Source: JBGSIC01 sp041751875
GTDB lineage: Bacteria > Bdellovibrionota > FAC87 > UBA2466 > JACKAF01
Direction of reading: 5' to 3'
DNA length: 64,000 bases
NCBI GenBank assembly: GCA_041751875.1
Contig: JBGSIC010000010.1
Span: 62,001 to 126,000, forward strand
In this document: positions 24,637-32,155 of the stretch, one piece after another
Layout of the letters: every line of letters begins with the position of its first letter
How positions within the stretch are numbered: the first letter of the stretch is position 1
Translations under genes and position numbers: made by a program
The notes under the pieces: generated by a model
What the model saw: only the letters and a program-made list of their open reading frames with translations
What the model was told of the DNA's origin: nothing
Database searches by the model: none

Positions 24637-24735
24637 AAGGTGTCTGTGCACTTTCGGATCTGTGGTGCCAGGTACCTTTTGGCCGAGGTGTCAGGTCACT
24701 TTCGGTACTATGTCCCGAAAGTGCACAGACACCTT
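24637..24735. repeat. 99-bp composite inverted repeat (GGTGYC family, long form)
   Basis: Perfect 21-bp outer arms at 24637-24657 and 24715-24735 enclose two further elements, GGTGCCAGGTACC and GGTGTCAGGTCACTTTC. A fourth half-copy (GCACAGGCACC) follows the right arm. The arm core GGTGTCTGTGCACTTTC is shared with the element at 19914-20018. It lies in the 471-nt gap 24435-24905; apart from this element and the terminator at 24749 I see nothing there. Confidence 0.85.
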
Positions 24736-24748
24736 GCACAGGCACCAT

Positions 24749-24794
24749 AAAAAAAATGGGCAGAAACTTGGCTTGCGCCAACCTTCTGCCCATT
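24749..24794 (-). terminator. rho-independent terminator for the repeat-protein gene
   Basis: Read on the minus strand: an 11-bp stem AATGGGCAGAA/TTCTGCCCATT with an inner stem TTGGC/GCCAA closed by a GCAA tetraloop, then a run of eight T. It lies about 110 nt downstream of the stop codon of the leftward gene at 24906. Confidence 0.85.
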
Positions 24795-24905
24795 GTGTGG
24801 GGGAGAGACAAACCCTCGGTACAGGGGGACGAGAGGGGATTCCTGTTACCGACTGCCTGCCTACTTACTCGTTGTGCTCGTTTACGAAACTCCCAAGTTC
24901 TCTAA

Positions 24906-26597
24906 CTACCTTGTCGGAGGCGGTTGAATCGGGGGAAGCTTTTGCGAAGCCGCTCCCTGATTTGCCGTCTGCTGACCGGCAGCTGCTTGCTGCCCTTGAT
25001 TCGATTGTTGGTCGACGTTCTGGTTGTTGTCCGAAGCTTGTGCGTTCTGATCTTGGTAAACGTCTTGGTTCTGCGTGTTGTTGTTCAAGTTCTGATTGTC
25101 GAACTGAGCCTGTTGCTGTCCCTGACCGTTGTTGATGGGATTGCCTTGGTTGTCATACTGAAGCTGTTGCTGTCCTTGACCGTTGTTGATCGGATTGCCT
25201 TGGTTGTCGTACTGAAGCTGCTGCTGTCCTTGACCGTTGTTGATCGGATTACCTTGGCCGTCGTACTGAAGCTGTTGCTGACCTTGTCCTTGGTTATCCC
25301 ACTGACCCTGTCCTTGCTGTTGTGGACCGTAGCTGTTGTCAATCGCGCCACCTTGGCCGTTCATTCCGCCTTGGACGCCGGCACCCATTTGTCCGCCGTT
25401 CATCGCGCCACCCTGAACACCGAAGCCACCTTGGCCGCCCACTCCGGGAGCACCTTGGAAGCCACCGGCTTGACCACCAACTCGACCACCTTGACCGACG
25501 AAGCCGGCTTGTCCGCCGCCCATCGCACCGCCAAAGTTTCCGCCGCGAGGAGCGATCATGCCGCCTTGACCCTGACGAAACTGTTGAACGACACCAACTT
25601 GGTTGCGGTTAAGATCTACCTGACCAGCGGCCCATTCGTCGGTCTGAACGCTACCCGCTCCAGGAGCGCGTACGAACTCGCGAGGTCCGTTGATACCAGG
25701 CTGTTGGAACTGAGCGCCTACGTTGTATTCGTAACCCGCGGAGTGGAAGCCGTGGTTGACACCACCAACTTGAACTTGAACGTTGCCGTTCATCGGAGGC
25801 GCCATCAAGTAATCGTTGCCTTCGAGCGGACCGTCGAAACCGACTTCCCCGTTGAAGTCGAACGCGAAGGGCGGATACAGTTCGGCGAAGCAGTTACCCA
25901 CGACACCGACACCGAACGGACGCAACTGGGTTGAGTGCTGAGCGATATCTAACAAGTAGCGAAGGTTGTTCAGCGCGCGCTGAATTTCCCACAAACGGTA
26001 GGTCAACAGATTCGCGGCACCAGGTGCATACAGATAAGGATGTCCTTGGCAGTAATAAAGTTTGTAAAGCGATTCGCGAATAAGTGAAGCAACCGCGAAC
26101 GCGTTACGAAGACTGGCTTCTAATTGAAAGTGGAAAAGATTACGGAGCTCGATAGGATTGACCACCAAGCGAGGATCGCGGCCCCAGTTTACTCGGAACC
26201 ATTGGTCGAGCGCGCCGGCGGCGTTGGTCATGTCGTAGGACGGTCGGACCAACTCCATCTTCACGCGCATCGGCTGACCGTAGGGCAGCGGGAGACCCGG
26301 CTGCCAGGCTTGGACTTCAAAGAAGCGGATACCGAAATACGCCGTATCAGGCCGGGCAACCCAACCCCTTTGGATTACCGTATTCGGAACTACCCCCGTA
26401 GATATCATGTGCGGATTTTCGTCCAAGAACGCGCGAAGGTGAATTTGAAGCTGAGCAGCGTTGATGCCGATCTGGTGAACCAACTGCGGCATCGGCATTG
26501 GCATCGGGTTGGCTTTTGCGTCCAACGGAAGAAGGAACGCAAAGACGTAAAAGAATGTAGCGACAAAGGTGCTTCTGGAAAATAAGCGACTAAACAT
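24906..26597 (-). CDS. secreted Gly/Gln/Asn-rich repeat protein
   Basis: 563 residues with a signal peptide (VATFFYVFAFLLPLDAKANP). The N-terminal 280 residues form a globular domain of unknown family, with PMPMPMPQLVHQIG at the mature start and three scattered Cys. From about 335 the chain is Gly/Gln/Ala-rich (GGAMGGGQAGFVGQGG and similar), then about 430-500 holds tandem 18-residue repeats of the type QQQLQYDNQGNPINNGQG, followed by a Gln/Asn-rich tail ending in PPPTR. Such low-complexity tails occur in surface adhesins, matrix proteins and amyloid-like proteins. Function unknown. It has its own terminator at 24749-24794, and a hairpin at 26777-26797 lies upstream. Confidence 0.75.
   Translation of the reverse strand: MFSRLFSRSTFVATFFYVFAFLLPLDAKANPMPMPMPQLVHQIGINAAQLQIHLRAFLDENPHMISTGVVPNTVIQRGWVARPDTAYFGIRFFEVQAWQPGLPLPYGQPMRVKMELVRPSYDMTNAAGALDQWFRVNWGRDPRLVVNPIELRNLFHFQLEASLRNAFAVASLIRESLYKLYYCQGHPYLYAPGAANLLTYRLWEIQRALNNLRYLLDIAQHSTQLRPFGVGVVGNCFAELYPPFAFDFNGEVGFDGPLEGNDYLMAPPMNGNVQVQVGGVNHGFHSAGYEYNVGAQFQQPGINGPREFVRAPGAGSVQTDEWAAGQVDLNRNQVGVVQQFRQGQGGMIAPRGGNFGGAMGGGQAGFVGQGGRVGGQAGGFQGAPGVGGQGGFGVQGGAMNGGQMGAGVQGGMNGQGGAIDNSYGPQQQGQGQWDNQGQGQQQLQYDGQGNPINNGQGQQQLQYDNQGNPINNGQGQQQLQYDNQGNPINNGQGQQQAQFDNQNLNNNTQNQDVYQDQNAQASDNNQNVDQQSNQGQQAAAGQQTANQGAASQKLPPIQPPPTR
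25111..25272 (-). repeat. three tandem 54-bp coding repeats
   Basis: Three nearly identical 54-bp units start at 25111, 25165 and 25219, with partial units on both sides. Each encodes 18 residues around the phrase LQYDNQGNPINNGQG. Differences are few and mostly synonymous, which suggests recent expansion and likely length variation between strains. Confidence 0.9.
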
Positions 26598-26776
26598 AGA
26601 AATGCCCCCTTAAAAAAAATGGTAAAAACTAAAACGAGTTGTGTTTTGTAAGAAAAAAGTCCCTAGAGCAAACGAACCGCTACTACTGGATAACCAAGTT
26701 GAAATCTCTCGAGTTGGGCCAGGTTACAGGCTTAGACGCGCGATGTCAATAAAAAAGTAAACAAATACGGATATTT

Positions 26777-26797
26777 AGGTGACAATTTTTGTCACCT
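26777..26797. promoter_or_regulatory. perfect 9-bp-arm hairpin/palindrome, possible operator or terminator
   Basis: AGGTGACAA, loop TTT, TTGTCACCT. It lies 36 nt after the stop of the leftward gene at 26833 and 180 nt before the start of the next leftward gene. As DNA it is a good dyad operator; as RNA it is a hairpin but has no clear T run. The rest of the 235-nt gap 26598-26832 is A/T-rich near 26600-26660 with no clear promoter. Confidence 0.45.
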
Positions 26798-26832
26798 GTC
26801 CAGTTTTTGTGCCTAAAGGCCCCTAGGCGGCC

Positions 26833-27399
26833 CTACAGCGGGATAACCACGTTGGATTGCGGGTAGAAGAAGAAGTTGCCGTTCACGCCGCCAAAACGGG
26901 CCTCAAGCGTGATATCCACGGCGTCCAGCGGGAAGGTCACGCCGGGTTTGATGAACATGCCTAGACCCGTAGTTTCGTTGGAAAGGCCTATGAAGGGGCC
27001 TACCGAAAAGCCGATGTAGCTGCGTAAATCTGAATCTTTTCGATCAAAAGTCACGCCCACCATGATGGGAAGCCCAATTGGTGTCCCCGCTCCCCCTCTT
27101 ACCGTGATGCCGGTATCTAAGCCAATCCAGGTCGAGCCAGACCGTTTTGTACGGAAAGCGACGGCCGTATTGACACCAAATCCGTTCGAACCGGCGAAAG
27201 AAGCCACACCCAGCCCAAGTCCCAGTTTCACCATGGAATTGGCCGAGGAGGCGACCCCTCGGTGCACCGGTCGCGCTGCCGGGGCAGCCGTGGAGTTGGA
27301 ATCGGGGGCACCTTTTTTCAACGGGGGGGCGCCTAATGCGGGGACGCCAGATTGAAGACTCAAAACCAAAACCGCCGAAATCATAAAAGAACGAAACAT
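26833..27399 (-). CDS. hypothetical exported protein, possible small outer-membrane beta-barrel
   Basis: 188 residues from the ATG at 27399, preceded by GGGAGG seven bases upstream. Signal peptide MFRSFMISAVLVLSLQSGVPALGA. After a Ala/Pro/Ser-rich linker, the body is a series of alternating amphipathic strands rich in Gly and aromatics (LGLGLGVASFAG, GSTWIGLDTGITV, YIGFSVGPFIGLS, DITLEARFGGVNG), a pattern typical of small outer-membrane barrels. The C terminus is hydrophobic (NVVIPL) though it lacks the usual terminal Phe/Trp. No family was recognised. Confidence 0.65.
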   Translation of the reverse strand: MFRSFMISAVLVLSLQSGVPALGAPPLKKGAPDSNSTAAPAARPVHRGVASSANSMVKLGLGLGVASFAGSNGFGVNTAVAFRTKRSGSTWIGLDTGITVRGGAGTPIGLPIMVGVTFDRKDSDLRSYIGFSVGPFIGLSNETTGLGMFIKPGVTFPLDAVDITLEARFGGVNGNFFFYPQSNVVIPL

Positions 27400-27565
27400 G
27401 GATGCCCCTCCCAAGGATGAAAGTTAGGAAAAGATGTTACAGCAGATGTTTGTCCGAGGCACTCAGTTTGTACGGCATTGAGAGGGATGCGAAACGGGCC
27501 ACGATTTGCCTTTCCACTCGAACCAGGGGCTTGCGTATTGTAAGGTCGAAAACGGGAGATGGAGA

Positions 27566-28036
27566 ATGCGAGAAGAGGTTCCTGTGAAAAATAATGCAAC
27601 GCAGCAGATTTCTGCCACCCGCATTCGTGGGGGGACTAGAACCTTGTTGGTGGGGGCCCTTGTCCTTGTCCTGTTGGCGCTGGGAATTGGGCAAATGTTT
27701 TGGAAAGAGGCGCTTCGCCACCAGGCCAACGCCCACAGACAAGAACTGGAATGGCAAAAAAAGTTGGGGCAGACATTTGCTCGTCAGCCAAACTCTTTGC
27801 GAGCCGTTGCGGGTACGGCCTACAAGCAATTACCCCGTTCCCCCGTGCCCTCTTACTTCCTGGCGCTGGCCGAGTTTAATGCAGGTAACGAACTTGCCGC
27901 TCTTTCCTATTTGGAAGCCGCGGAAAAACTCGCGCCGAATGAACAGCAGAAAGGTATATTTCGCGAGACAAGTACGCGCATTCGTCGAGCCGATCCGCGT
28001 CCGTTTATTGAAATGACCAGCCCCTTTGTCGAATAG
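27566..28036 (+). CDS. hypothetical membrane-anchored protein with TPR-like region
   Basis: 156 residues from the ATG at 27566; GGAGATGGAGA just before it decides the start over an in-frame ATG at 27506. One membrane segment (TLLVGALVLVLLALGIGQMFW) follows a short basic N terminus. The periplasmic part has the helical pattern of a single TPR pair (PVPSYFLALAEFNAGNELAALSYLEAAEKLAP). It sits 34 nt before hisS in the same direction, so it is likely co-transcribed. No assigned function. Confidence 0.6.
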   Translation: MREEVPVKNNATQQISATRIRGGTRTLLVGALVLVLLALGIGQMFWKEALRHQANAHRQELEWQKKLGQTFARQPNSLRAVAGTAYKQLPRSPVPSYFLALAEFNAGNELAALSYLEAAEKLAPNEQQKGIFRETSTRIRRADPRPFIEMTSPFVE

Positions 28037-28070
28037 GCAAACGGGATGATTTCCGTTAGACTTGCCGGTT

Positions 28071-29342
28071 ATGGCGATTCAATCCATCCGCGGCATGCAC
28101 GACCTTTTCGGCGAAGAGATTCGCCGCTGGCAACCCGTCGAAAAACATATCGCCCAGATCTTTGCTGATTTTGGCTATCAGGAAATTCGCACTCCCGTCA
28201 TGGAGAGCGTGGAAGTCTTCACCCAAGCCGTTGGCGAAGCGACCGATATTGTAGAAAAGCAGATGTATGTGATCGAGCGCGATCGCGAAACCGTGGCCCT
28301 TCGGCCCGAGGGGACGGCGGCTTTCATGCGCGCCATCATTCAGCATCAGCTGCACCGGCAACCTCAGCCTCAAAGATACTTTTATTATCTGCCCATGTTT
28401 CGTTACGAGCGCCCGCAAAAAGGGCGTTTGCGACAGTTTCACCAATTTGGGGCGGAGTTCATTAATGACCCTAGCCCCGAAGCGGACGCGGAAGTCATTG
28501 CCCTTCTCGATCACATCTATCGCTCCTTGGGACTTACCCAATACGAGATTCGGATTAACACGATAGGGACAACCGAAACACGAGCGCTTTATCGAAAAGC
28601 GCTTGAAAACTATTTTGCCCCACACGTAAGCAAAATGGATCCTGAGGCGCAAAGCCGTTTTCAGCGCGCGCCGATGCGGTTGCTAGATTCCAAAGACCCC
28701 GCTCTTGCGCCCTTAATTGAAAAAGCCCCTTTGATTACAGAGCACCTGACACCGGGTGATCGCGCTCACTACGAGGCGATGAAAAAAGCGCTGAAACACC
28801 TGGGAGTGAAATTCGACGAAGACCCTCGGATTGTTCGGGGCCTCGACTACTATTGCCACACCGCTTTTGAATTCGTGTCGGACCTTTTAGGAGCGCAGAG
28901 CGCTCTTGTCGGTGGTGGCCGCTACGATGGCTTGGCGGAGCGATTCGGAGAAAAGCCCATTCCCGCTGTGGGGTTTGGCCTCGGAATGGAGCGGCTCTTG
29001 ATGGCCTTGGAAGCCATTGGGAAGTTGCCCACTGGCCTCGATAAGCCTTTCTATTTCTTTGCCCCTTTGGGGGAAAAAGCGTATGAGGTCCTCTACCCGC
29101 TGAGTGTAGAGCTAAAGAAGAACGGCATCTGGACGGAAATGCTCTACGAAAAAGACAAGGCGCTCAAAGGCCAACTCAAACAAGCCAATCGTTTACAGGC
29201 GAGAAACGCCGTCATTCTTGGCGATGAGGAAATGGCGAAGGGTAAAGTTTTAATCAAGGATATGGAAAAGGGCACCCAAGACGAGGTGGCTCTATCAGGC
29301 CTATCCGAGCACCTATTGAAACGGGCAAAGGCGAACGAGTGA
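28071..29342 (+). CDS. hisS: histidine-tRNA ligase
   Basis: 423 residues, a normal class II HisRS length. It charges tRNA-His in the cytoplasm. Visible: motif 2 RYERPQKGRLRQFHQFGAE with the ATP-binding Arg, the histidine-specific motifs RGLDYYCHTAFE and LVGGGRYDGL, motif 3 GFGLGMERLLMAL, and an anticodon-binding domain at the C terminus. The ATG at 28071 is used because MAIQSIRGMHDLF is the conserved opening; an upstream TTG at 28062 is less likely. Its TGA overlaps the aspS ATG by one base. Confidence 0.97.
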   Translation: MAIQSIRGMHDLFGEEIRRWQPVEKHIAQIFADFGYQEIRTPVMESVEVFTQAVGEATDIVEKQMYVIERDRETVALRPEGTAAFMRAIIQHQLHRQPQPQRYFYYLPMFRYERPQKGRLRQFHQFGAEFINDPSPEADAEVIALLDHIYRSLGLTQYEIRINTIGTTETRALYRKALENYFAPHVSKMDPEAQSRFQRAPMRLLDSKDPALAPLIEKAPLITEHLTPGDRAHYEAMKKALKHLGVKFDEDPRIVRGLDYYCHTAFEFVSDLLGAQSALVGGGRYDGLAERFGEKPIPAVGFGLGMERLLMALEAIGKLPTGLDKPFYFFAPLGEKAYEVLYPLSVELKKNGIWTEMLYEKDKALKGQLKQANRLQARNAVILGDEEMAKGKVLIKDMEKGTQDEVALSGLSEHLLKRAKANE

Positions 29343-31159
29343 TGCTAAAGCGAGATCTTTATTGCGGAGAAGTGGGAGAAAACCATTTAGGCAAAGAAGT
29401 GACTCTTTGTGGTTGGGTGGATAGATGGCGTGATCACGGCGGCGTGATTTTCATCGACCTACGAGACAAGACTGGAATCAGTCAGGTTGTTTTTGATCCC
29501 GCAGACAAAGCCTCTTCTCCAGAGATTGTGCTGCAAGCCGCCGAACTACGCGGCGAACACGTGGTGGCTGTAAAAGGGAAGGTCCGCAACCGTCCTGCGG
29601 GAATGGAAAACGCCAAGATCGCAACTGGCAAAATAGAAGTTCTCATCACCACGCTTGAAGTGCTCAACCAGGCCAAGACGTTGCCCTATCCGCTGCATGA
29701 TGATTCTCCCAGTGCGGGCCAGGTAGATGAGATGCTGCGTTTGAAGTACCGTTATTTGGAACTCCGTCGCCCGGCCCTCCAACACAATCTAGATATTCGC
29801 CACCGTTTCTTAAAGTCGGCTCGAGAGTTTTACTGGAATGAGCGCTTCACGGAAGTCGAAACCCCCATTCTTTACAAGAGCACGCCTGAAGGCGCGCGCG
29901 ATTACTTGGTGCCAAGTCGCGTGCACCCCGGACAGTTCTACGCGCTTCCGCAGTCGCCTCAAACGTTGAAACAGCTCTGTATGATTGGCGGGATGGATCG
30001 CTACTTCCAGGTGGCGCGTTGCTTTAGAGACGAAGACTTGCGGGCGGATCGCCAGCCGGAATTTACGCAAATCGACGTCGAGATGAGCTTTATTGAGGAA
30101 GAAGAAATCTGCACGCTTCATGAGAAACTCATGAAAAAAGTGGTGAAGGATGTCCTCGGTGTGGAGGTCACGACTCCGTTTCCGCGCCTTTCGTACGACG
30201 ATGCGATGAATCAGTACGGTTCGGACAAACCCGACCTTCGCAATAGTCTCAAACTCATTGATCTTACCGAGCAGGGTAAGAAGAGTACGTTCCAGGTGTT
30301 TCAGTCGGCGATTGAAAGAGGCGGCATTCTTAAAGCGATTTGTTTTGAGGAAAAAGAAGCTCTCACCCGCAAGGATCTGGATACCCTTCCGCAGCAAGTG
30401 GCACCCTTTGGTGCGAAAGGGGTGAGCTGGATCCGCATTAAGGCGCCAGGCGATTGGCAGGCCCCGCAGGCGAAGTTTTTCTCGGATGACTTGAAAAAGG
30501 AAATGGAAAGCAAGCTCCCCATCAAAGGGCCCTGCATGATTTTCATGGTGTGCGACACTCCTAAAGTGGTTCACAACGCTTTAGGCCACTTGCGCCTCGA
30601 GTACGGTTCTAAACTCGGCTATCAATCCAAAGAACAGTTTAATTTCTTGTGGGTGCGTGATTTCCCTCTCTTCGAGTACGACGCCAGGGAAAAACGTCTG
30701 TACGCAGCTCACCATCCTTTCACCGCTCCGCTGGGCTCGGACACAGAAAAGTTCTTAAAAGAAACGAGCGTGGAAGCTCTTTCGAAGGTTCGGGCGCGTG
30801 CTTACGATTTGGTCCTGAATGGTTTTGAAATTGGAGGCGGGAGTATTCGTATTCATCGCCCCGAAGTTCAAGCGAAAATGTTTCAAGCCTTGGGAATGTC
30901 TGAAAAGGAAGCTCAGGCGCGATTTGGGTTTTTCCTAGAGGCCTTGCAGTATGGCACCCCTCCGCATGGGGGCATCGCCTTAGGCGTCGATCGCATTGCG
31001 ATGCTTTTGGCCGGAACAGACGCCATTCGCGATGTGATCGCGTTTCCCAAAACGCAAAAAGCGAGCGACCTCATGGCCGACGCGCCTTCAGACGTAGATA
31101 ACGCCCAATTGCTCGAGCTATGCTTACGCGTCGCTCTTCCGCAACCGAGCGAAAAATAG
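29342..31159 (+). CDS. aspS: aspartate-tRNA ligase
   Basis: 605 residues, the bacterial type with a GAD insertion. Visible: the N-terminal OB-fold (VTLCGWVDRWRDHGGVIFIDLRD), flipping-loop/motif 1 region ETPILYKSTPEGARDYLVPSR, QSPQTLKQLCMIGGMDRYFQVARCFRDEDLRADRQ spanning motif 2 and EFTQIDVEMSF, the GAD domain in the middle, and motif 3 GIALGVDRIAMLLAG. The ATG at 29342 overlaps the hisS stop (TGATG), so the pair is translationally coupled; the hisS-aspS order is common in bacteria. No gatCAB genes are nearby to bear on tRNA-Asn charging. Confidence 0.97.
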   Translation: MLKRDLYCGEVGENHLGKEVTLCGWVDRWRDHGGVIFIDLRDKTGISQVVFDPADKASSPEIVLQAAELRGEHVVAVKGKVRNRPAGMENAKIATGKIEVLITTLEVLNQAKTLPYPLHDDSPSAGQVDEMLRLKYRYLELRRPALQHNLDIRHRFLKSAREFYWNERFTEVETPILYKSTPEGARDYLVPSRVHPGQFYALPQSPQTLKQLCMIGGMDRYFQVARCFRDEDLRADRQPEFTQIDVEMSFIEEEEICTLHEKLMKKVVKDVLGVEVTTPFPRLSYDDAMNQYGSDKPDLRNSLKLIDLTEQGKKSTFQVFQSAIERGGILKAICFEEKEALTRKDLDTLPQQVAPFGAKGVSWIRIKAPGDWQAPQAKFFSDDLKKEMESKLPIKGPCMIFMVCDTPKVVHNALGHLRLEYGSKLGYQSKEQFNFLWVRDFPLFEYDAREKRLYAAHHPFTAPLGSDTEKFLKETSVEALSKVRARAYDLVLNGFEIGGGSIRIHRPEVQAKMFQALGMSEKEAQARFGFFLEALQYGTPPHGGIALGVDRIAMLLAGTDAIRDVIAFPKTQKASDLMADAPSDVDNAQLLELCLRVALPQPSEK

Positions 31160-31169
31160 TTTCAGTTAA

Positions 31170-31637
31170 TTAGAATTGGTTTGTGCTGGTTAGGTTCTCA
31201 GGCATTTGAAGAACGCACACGGCATCCGCCGCGACGTTGCTCCAATCGGAGAACGCGCCACCATTCGCGGGGCGAATGGCAAGGTAATCAAAGTTGACGA
31301 GATCCGAATAGGTGATCTCTTTGCTAATTTCCGCGTTAGGCTGAGCCACAACCTGATATTCCAAAACCTTAAACGTGTTGTTTTGGCTGTTGACCAAGCC
31401 TACTTGGATAATAGGTTGGCTTACGGCCAATTGATAAGGGATGACAACTAAATCGTATTTGCCAGCGCTATTCGGAATGACATAGGTATCAAAAGAACCC
31501 AACGTGCCGTCGCAAGTAAAAGCCGCGAAATCGTATCGGCTTCTGCGTTTGCTACAGCTCGTAAGAGACAACGCTAGCGTTAGCACTAAAGCTAGGGCCC
31601 ACCATTTCTTTACGATACGCAAGATTTTCCCCTTCAT
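31170..31637 (-). CDS. hypothetical lipoprotein
   Basis: 155 residues from the ATG at 31637, which has GGAG six bases upstream; longer in-frame starts (to 31772) would bury the signal peptide. Signal: MKGKILRIVKKWWALALVLT then LALSLTSC, a lipobox ending in Cys. The mature part is beta-rich with two Cys (FTCDG and AVCVLQ) and no known family. It converges on aspS with a 10-nt gap. Confidence 0.65.
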   Translation of the reverse strand: MKGKILRIVKKWWALALVLTLALSLTSCSKRRSRYDFAAFTCDGTLGSFDTYVIPNSAGKYDLVVIPYQLAVSQPIIQVGLVNSQNNTFKVLEYQVVAQPNAEISKEITYSDLVNFDYLAIRPANGGAFSDWSNVAADAVCVLQMPENLTSTNQF

Positions 31638-32155
31638 CTTAAACTCCATCCACTTCAGGTACACGGGTAACAGCAACTGACTCAGAGGAATTGCAAGGAC
31701 AGAGCCAATTGTGTTGCTAGGAGTGAAGGCGTTGATATGCAATGTGTTCAGTCGGAATACGCGGTTTTGCAAAAACCGTCTCCAAAATCGCAGCGGTTCG
31801 ACGTATACAACGAGAGCGCATCAGGCCTACTGCGGATAACTCGACATTCCGAACACTTAGCCCGCTTTTTGAATTGGCTGGCATCGTGGCCAACTGGCTA
31901 GAGTTTCTACACTGCTGTCACTCTTCAGATCGCTCGGGCTAAACGTTATGGATCGTTAACGGAATTTGCCTGTCGAACAACTGGGAGCCCTGTATTCAAA
32001 AAGAGGGGAGAAAGACCGCAAAACTGTTTTGTTCTTGTTCGGCTGCATTCAAAAGGTCTTTGGTTTACGCAGCGCTATTCGCCCCGAATTCTCGTGGCAT
32101 TCCCCTTGCACTTTGATCGAGCAAACGAATTTTTGTTTCTTACCGGGGGGTAAGC
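31638..32155. other. 518-nt intergenic region without a supported gene
   Basis: Between a leftward lipoprotein gene and the rightward gene at 32156. Short frames here lack Shine-Dalgarno sites and any recognisable product. A small hairpin (CGGTTTT..AAAACCG) lies near 31762-31778. No tRNA-like fold or clear sigma-70 promoter was seen, although promoters for both flanking genes should lie here. Confidence 0.5.

Noticed and set aside
25111..25272. Regular 54-bp spacing resembling a CRISPR array
   Set aside because: Units are directly adjacent with no unique spacers and stay in frame in a coding gene; they are protein repeats.
24924..25934. A 336-codon frame opposite the Gln-rich repeat protein
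   Set aside because: Translation is a Leu/Val-rich mirror of the repeat codons; no ribosome binding site or signal peptide supports it.
29810..30574. A 254-codon minus-strand frame inside aspS
   Set aside because: Opposite strand of a certain gene; no recognisable protein.
31638..32155. Possible tRNA or small RNA in the long gap
   Set aside because: A GGTTCGA-like string near 31795 has no surrounding cloverleaf or acceptor stem; no terminator-like end was seen.
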